DNA of 64,000 nucleotides, taken from Acidimicrobiaceae bacterium. Lineage in GTDB: Bacteria; Actinomycetota; Acidimicrobiia; Acidimicrobiales; Ilumatobacteraceae. The DNA lies in the NCBI GenBank assembly GCA_016722025.1, contig JADKGZ010000001.1, forward strand, positions 558,001 through 622,000, written 5' to 3'. Positions 58,195-64,000 of this stretch are shown one piece after another. Numbering within the stretch: position 1 is the stretch's first letter; each line of letters starts with the position of its first letter. A program made the translations under genes and the position numbers. Under the pieces are notes generated by a model. It was given only the letters and a program-made list of their open reading frames with translations, made no database searches and had not been told where the DNA came from.

Positions 58195-59823
58195 GCTACT
58201 TCGCTCGCCGCGGCGCGGCCTTCGTGCTCGGCGTCGCCGTCGTCGGGCTGGCCGCCGGCGTGATCCACGACGCCACCGGCGACGACCCCACCACCGATCG
58301 CGCCAGCCTCACACCCGCCGAGCCGAGCAGTGACGGTTCCACCACGTCACCAGGAGCGCTAGGTGGCAGCAGCGGCGACGGCGCGGTCGCTCCCGACACC
58401 ACCACTGCTGCGGCACCTGCGGCCGCCGCCGCCACGACCACGTCGACGACACCGTTCGTGGCGCGCACCGATGTGCTCGTCGATCCCGCGTCGTTCGCCC
58501 GGCCCTACAGCAGCACCGTGCCGGGGGTGCTCACCTTCCGGGGCAACCCCACGCGCAGCTTCTACGGCACGGGCCCGATGCCGCGCACGCAACCACAGGT
58601 GCTGTGGCAGTACCCGGGCAACGGCAACCCGATGTGCGGTGAGAGCAGCGAGTACGGCAACGTGCGCACGTGGTGCGGCACCGGCTGGACCGGGCAACCC
58701 GCGGTGTTCGAACGAGATGGCCGCACCTGGGTGGTGTTCGGCGCCTACGACTACAAGATCCACTTCGTCGACGCCGCCACCGGGCTCGACATCATCCCTC
58801 CGTTCGCCACCGACGATCTCGCCAAGGGCAACGTCACCATCGATCCCGATGGCTACCCGCTGGTCTATGCGGGCTCGCGCGACAACTACCTGCGGGTCAT
58901 CGCCTTCGACGGCGCTGCACCGCGCGAGCTGTGGAAGCTCAACGGCCGCACCGAGGATCGCATGCACAACGACGACTGGGATGCCGCCCCGCTGGTGCTC
59001 AACGGCTACCTCATCGAGGGTGGCGAGAACAGCTGGTTCCACGGCATCCGGCTGAACCGTGGCTACGCCGCCGACGGCAGCGTCACGGTCGACCCGTCAC
59101 TGGCGTTCCGAGTACCCGGCTGGGACCAACAGCTCATCGACGACCTCGGTTCGAAGGACCTGGCGCGTCAGCCTGGAGGCGTCCGTGTCCGTCAGCGGCG
59201 ACACGGCCTGGCTGAACTCCTCGGGAGGGCTGGTGCAGGGCTGTGACATCTCCTCGCTGCGCACCGGCCAGGGCGAGGTGCGCCGCACGTTTCGCTACTG
59301 GACCGGCGACGACAGCGACGCCAGCATCGTGCCCGACGACGAAGGGTTTCTGTACGTGGGCGTGGAGATCGACCGCGCCAACAGCCGCGTGCAGAACGCC
59401 GGACAGATGATCAAGCTCGATCCGCGCACGCCCGACGATCCCGTCGTGTGGAAGTACGACCTCGACTTCTTCGTCGACGACGGAGTGTGGACCACACCCG
59501 TCGTCGTCGGCGATGTGACGCTGTGGACCACCAAACCCGGCTACATCTACGCACTGGATCGCTACACCGGTGAGTTCCTGTGGAAGCAGAAGATCGGCGG
59601 CCCTGCGCTCAGCTCGCCGGTGCTGGTCGACGGGGTGCTCGTCCAGGCGAGCGGCAAGGGGGTCATCTACGGCTTCGACTTCTCCTCGCCGCGCACGCAA
59701 CCCACCGAACTGTGGTCGGTGCAGCTCGAAGGAAACATCGAGAGCACTCCCGTGGTGTGGAACGGCCGCATCTACGTGGGCACCCGCGCCGGGTTCGTCT
59801 ACTGCATCGGCCTGCCCTCGTGA
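58191..59823 (+). CDS. Exported PQQ-like beta-propeller protein (BamB-like), frameshifted near 59.16 kb
   Basis: From GTG 58191: a signal anchor (about residues 8-24), a Ser/Thr/Ala/Pro-rich linker (to about 95) and a quinoprotein-like propeller. Blades show W/Y-centred repeats (RTWVVFGAYDYKIHFVDAATG, YPLVYAGSRDNYLRVIAFDG, VTLWTTKPGYIYALDRYTGEFLW, GRIYVGTRAGFVYCIG). After GSKDLA (about 59160) one base too many shifts the frame; the other frame continues with VSLEASVSVSGDTAWLN to TGA 59823. A role outside the membrane is likely. A link with the mycofactocin genes that follow is suggested only by position. Confidence 0.75.
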
Positions 59824-59848
59824 CCGCGGCTGCCAAGGGCCGGCGACG

Positions 59849-60535
59849 ATGACGAAGCACCTCGGCCGCACCACGTGGAGCGATCACTGGAAGCCGACAC
59901 GACGCCCGCTGCTGGTGGTACCCATCGGCGCGTGCGAACAACACGGGCCGCACCTTCCCCTCGACACCGACACCCGCATCGCCGTCGCACTCGCGCAGAG
60001 CCTGGCCGACAAGTACGACGAGGGCGACCTGCTGGTCACACCCGCCCTGGGCATCACCGCCAGCGGCGAGCATGCATCGTTCCCGGGCACGCTGTCGATC
60101 GGTGCAGCAGTGATGGAGCAGGTGATCATCGAGCTCGTGCGCAGCGCCGACTGGAGCGCAGGGGTGGTGCTGGTCAACGGGCACGGTGGCAACCGCGTGG
60201 CGGTCGAACAGGCCGTTCGGGTGCTGCACGCCGAACAGCGACGCGTACTGGCCTGGTGGCCCAACATCCCGGGGGGCGATGCGCACGCCGGCGACACCGA
60301 GACCTCGATGATGCTGGCGCTGGCACCCGACCTGGTGCGCATGCACCGCGCGGAGGTGGGCAACACCGAGCCGCTCGCCAACCTGCTCGACGAGATGCTG
60401 GAGGGCGGAGTGCGTGCCGTCAGCGCCAACGGCGTGCTCGGCGACCCGCGCCATGCGTCGGCCACTCACGGCCGCAACACGCTCACCCGCCTCAACATCG
60501 ACCTCGTTGCCGCTGTCGACGAGTGGTGGGAGTAG
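59849..60535 (+). CDS. mftE: Creatininase-family peptidase MftE (mycofactocin maturation)
   Basis: 228 residues. The metal site of the creatininase family is complete: VPIGACEQHGPHLPLDTDT, NGHGGNR and DAHAGDTETSMML. In mycofactocin biosynthesis MftE cleaves the C-terminal Val-Tyr-derived part from the MftC-modified MftA peptide. The gene directly downstream is the mycofactocin glycosyltransferase, which distinguishes it from ordinary creatininase homologues. mftA, mftB, mftC and mftD are not in the window. Confidence 0.85.
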   Translation: MTKHLGRTTWSDHWKPTRRPLLVVPIGACEQHGPHLPLDTDTRIAVALAQSLADKYDEGDLLVTPALGITASGEHASFPGTLSIGAAVMEQVIIELVRSADWSAGVVLVNGHGGNRVAVEQAVRVLHAEQRRVLAWWPNIPGGDAHAGDTETSMMLALAPDLVRMHRAEVGNTEPLANLLDEMLEGGVRAVSANGVLGDPRHASATHGRNTLTRLNIDLVAAVDEWWE

Positions 60536-61942
<1,407 letters not shown>

Positions 61943-62508
61943 GGTCGTTGCACTCCTCGCAGATCTCGGCGGGGATGACACCCCAACGCATCAGCCGGTT
62001 GAAGACCATGCAACCGAGACAGAACGCGAAGGCCGACTCGAGCGTGGCGGCCAGCACCAGTGCGGTGACCAGCCAGTAGCTGACTGCCGGTGCACCTGCG
62101 GCCCACGCCACCAAGGCGCCACCGCTGAACACGAGACCGACACCCTGCGCGAACCGCTTCGGCGGGCCAGGCACGATGCGGTGCTGCACACGCAAGCGAG
62201 GGGTGACGACGCGGGTGACGAACTGGCCGAGCGGGCTCAGGCGCGGGCCGGTGAGCACCCGGGCCAGGAAGCCGTACGCCAGCGGCAACAGCAACCACCA
62301 CTGCCGGAACACCAGGAACACAACACCCTGGGTGACCGCACCGGCCGCGACCAGGCGCGCCGACGTCTCGTTGACCTCGCTGGGGAAACCGAACAGTCGG
62401 GAGCGCATGGGTCGATCGTAGACCGACAAAGCCGATCAGACAACTCGGAATTAGCCGGACCCCGAAACCCTCGGATGAGGCCCGAGGGCGGGGCTACCGT
62501 GGCGGCGT

Positions 62509-63564
62509 ATGACCGTCCGCCTCACCGTCGACCGCGCCGCGTGGATGGCGCACCTGCGCAGCACGGCCGCGGCGTACGGCGATGGGCTGGTGCCGGTGGT
62601 GAAGGGCAACGGGTACGGGTTCGGGCGCCCGCTGCTGCACGACCTCCTCACCGGCGACCTCCTCGCTCGCGACACGGCCACCGGCGACCCGGGCACTGGC
62701 GACACGGGCACAGGCGACGCCGCGACCCGGCCGGGCATGGTGTGCGTCGGCACCGTGCACGAAGTGCACGACGTGCCCGCGGCCTCGACACCGGTGGTGC
62801 TCACGCCCACGCTCACCGCTCCGGGCGACAGCCGAGCGGTGCTCACCGTGGGCAGCATCGATCACGTGCATGCGTTGGCAGGGTGGCACGGCAGCGTGAT
62901 CGTGAAGCTGGCCAGCAGCATGCGTCGCTACGGCGCGACCCCCGACGAGTTGGGCCCGCTGTTGGCCGCGGTCACGGGGGCCGGTCTGCAACTGGAGGCC
63001 TTCGGTGTGCACCTCCCGTTGGCCGGCAACGACACTGCGCGGCTGGCCGAGATCCGAGCCTGGCTGCCTCATCTCCCACCAGATGCCCACCTGTGGGTGA
63101 GCCATCTCGAGCCCTCATCGTTCGAGCAGCTGCGCGGTGCACACCCGACGCGACGGTTCCGCGTGCGCATCGGCACCGCACTGTGGCATGGGGTGCCTCG
63201 CCGCGGCTTCCTGCACCTGTCGGCCGACGTGCTGCAGCTGCAGCAGGTACGAGCCGGCGACACCGCCGGCTACTTCCACAGCCCGGTGCGCCACGACGGC
63301 ACGCTGGTGGTCATCGGCGCAGGCTCCACGCACGGCGTTGCGGCGCCCCCACCGTCGCCGCCGGGGCCGCTCCACTCCGCCGGCGCCGCCACCGCCAGCC
63401 CGTTCCACTTCGCCCGCCATCCGCTGCCGTTGCTGGAGCGTCCACACATGCACACCAGCCTGGCAGTCGTGCCCAACGGCCAGCCGTGCCCTCGGGTCGG
63501 CGATCGGGTCGACGTGCAGCGACCGCTCATCAGCACCGTCAGCGACGAGCTCGAGTGGACATGA
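62509..63564 (+). CDS. Alanine racemase-like PLP protein lacking the second catalytic motif
   Basis: 351 residues. The PLP lysine motif is present (VPVVKGNGYGFG, Lys32 and Tyr36), as are SSMRRYGATPDEL, FGVHLPL and RIGTALWHG. The segment that in alanine racemase carries the second base (GYxDG after GExxGYGRT) is aligned here with AGDTAGYFHSP...VIGAGSTHG, without the tyrosine. Residues about 48-70 hold a low-complexity GDPGTGDTGTGD insert. It is unlikely to be an ordinary alanine racemase; another amino-acid racemase, a decarboxylase or a cell-wall role is open. The next gene overlaps by ATGA. Confidence 0.7.
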   Translation: MTVRLTVDRAAWMAHLRSTAAAYGDGLVPVVKGNGYGFGRPLLHDLLTGDLLARDTATGDPGTGDTGTGDAATRPGMVCVGTVHEVHDVPAASTPVVLTPTLTAPGDSRAVLTVGSIDHVHALAGWHGSVIVKLASSMRRYGATPDELGPLLAAVTGAGLQLEAFGVHLPLAGNDTARLAEIRAWLPHLPPDAHLWVSHLEPSSFEQLRGAHPTRRFRVRIGTALWHGVPRRGFLHLSADVLQLQQVRAGDTAGYFHSPVRHDGTLVVIGAGSTHGVAAPPPSPPGPLHSAGAATASPFHFARHPLPLLERPHMHTSLAVVPNGQPCPRVGDRVDVQRPLISTVSDELEWT

Positions 63565-64000
63565 CCGGGCCCACCAGCTCGCGCTACATCGAGCTCGATG
63601 TCGTTCGCGCCATCGCCCTCATCGGCGTGTGCGTGATGAACTTCCACGGGTACCTCATCATCGACGGCGCCAAGTACCCACCAACCACCTTCGTCGAGCG
63701 CATCTTCGACCCCTGGCAAGGGCCGCTCTCCACGCGTTTCGCCGCCACGTTCGTGACCGTTGCGGGAATGGGCATCACCCTGCTCACCCGGCGCAGCTGC
63801 GCCGGTGCCAGCCGCGCCGCGATCAGCGCCGACCGGTGGAAGCTGGCTCGCCGCGGCGTGCTGCTCTTCACCTTCGGCTACTTCCTCGACTGGGTGTGGG
63901 GTGGCACCATCCTCTTCTACTACGGCGCCTTCTTCATGGCCGGGGCACTGCTGTTCACGCTGCGCAGCCGATGGCTGGCACTCATCGGCACCGGCGCGGC
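63561..64000 (+). CDS. DUF1624/DUF418-like membrane acyltransferase family protein, cut by window end
   Basis: The first 146 residues are present. After TSSRYIELDVVRAIALIGVCVMNFHGYLI come several hydrophobic helices (STRFAATFVTVAGMGITLLTRRS, RRGVLLFTFGYFLDWVWGGTILFYYGAFFMAGALLF). The opening xxELDxxRAIAxxGV and LLTRRS resemble heparan-alpha-glucosaminide N-acetyltransferase-like membrane proteins (DUF1624, DUF418, YeiB). It is likely co-translated with the racemase-like gene, pointing to cell-envelope modification. Confidence 0.65.
   Translation, partial: MTGPTSSRYIELDVVRAIALIGVCVMNFHGYLIIDGAKYPPTTFVERIFDPWQGPLSTRFAATFVTVAGMGITLLTRRSCAGASRAAISADRWKLARRGVLLFTFGYFLDWVWGGTILFYYGAFFMAGALLFTLRSRWLALIGTGA

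Overview
The window is high-G+C actinobacterial DNA. The gene content points to the class Acidimicrobiia (an Ilumatobacter-like lineage), but that is inference from gene content and not a database result. Supporting signs are a LexA box of actinobacterial type, mycofactocin genes, PyrR-led pyrimidine genes, a DUF222/HNH (13E12-type) gene, frequent ATGA/GTGA stop-start overlaps, and long Ala/Asp-rich tails on ribosomal proteins. Nearly every base is in or next to a gene; no stretch over 300 bases is empty. No tRNA, rRNA, IS element or CRISPR array was seen.

Layout. 1-2.2 kb: the 5' end of a D-Ala-D-Ala carboxypeptidase and an atypical pyruvate kinase. 2.2-5.5 kb (minus): infA-rpmJ-rpsM-rpsK-rpsD-rpoA-rplQ, with a promoter at one end and a terminator at the other. 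5.6-9.2 kb (plus): iron uptake genes efeUOB behind an IdeR/DtxR-like box. 9.0-12.5 kb: a heterodimeric ABC exporter. 12.5-16.1 kb (minus): two surface-polysaccharide genes, both frameshifted. 16.2-19.0 kb (plus): pyrR-pyrB-pyrC with a PyrR-type RNA site. 19.0-31.9 kb (minus): rplC-rplD-rplW-rplB-rpsS-rplV-rpsC-rplP-rpmC-rpsQ-rplN-rplX-rplE-rpsZ-rpsH-rplF-rplR-rpsE-rpmD-rplO-secY-adk-map. 32-36.4 kb: TerC, a hydrolase, an HtrA-like protease and a YgjV/acetyltransferase-like fusion. 36.5-38.1 kb: tuf-rpsJ. 38.1-41.5 kb: an accessory islet with a DUF222/HNH gene under a LexA box, a deleted type III methylase, VapBC and gene scraps. 41.5-43.7 kb: fusA. 43.8-49.7 kb: a probable halohydrin dehalogenase, a flavin oxidoreductase and a second heterodimeric ABC exporter. 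49.7-55.9 kb: a META-domain protein, a molybdopterin oxidoreductase and fixBCXA. 55.9-62.4 kb: an MFS exporter divergent from TetR, a PQQ-propeller protein, mftE-mftF and a DUF4395 protein. 62.5-64 kb: an alanine-racemase-like gene and the start of a membrane acyltransferase-like gene.

How it fits together. The translation superoperon that is usually continuous (fusA-tuf-rpsJ-rplC...map-infA...rplQ) is cut here into four blocks by insertions of about 3.5, 4.4 and 13.6 kb. The rpsJ end carries its own hairpins, so the blocks look like separate transcription units. The two exit-tunnel proteins uL4 and uL22 end in the same 43-residue module, identical at 30 of 43 positions. Several non-ribosomal genes are interrupted by single-base indels while all the ribosomal genes are intact. 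Some of the indels lie in G/C runs and may be sequencing errors. The 5' three-quarters of tuf has codon use unlike its neighbours.
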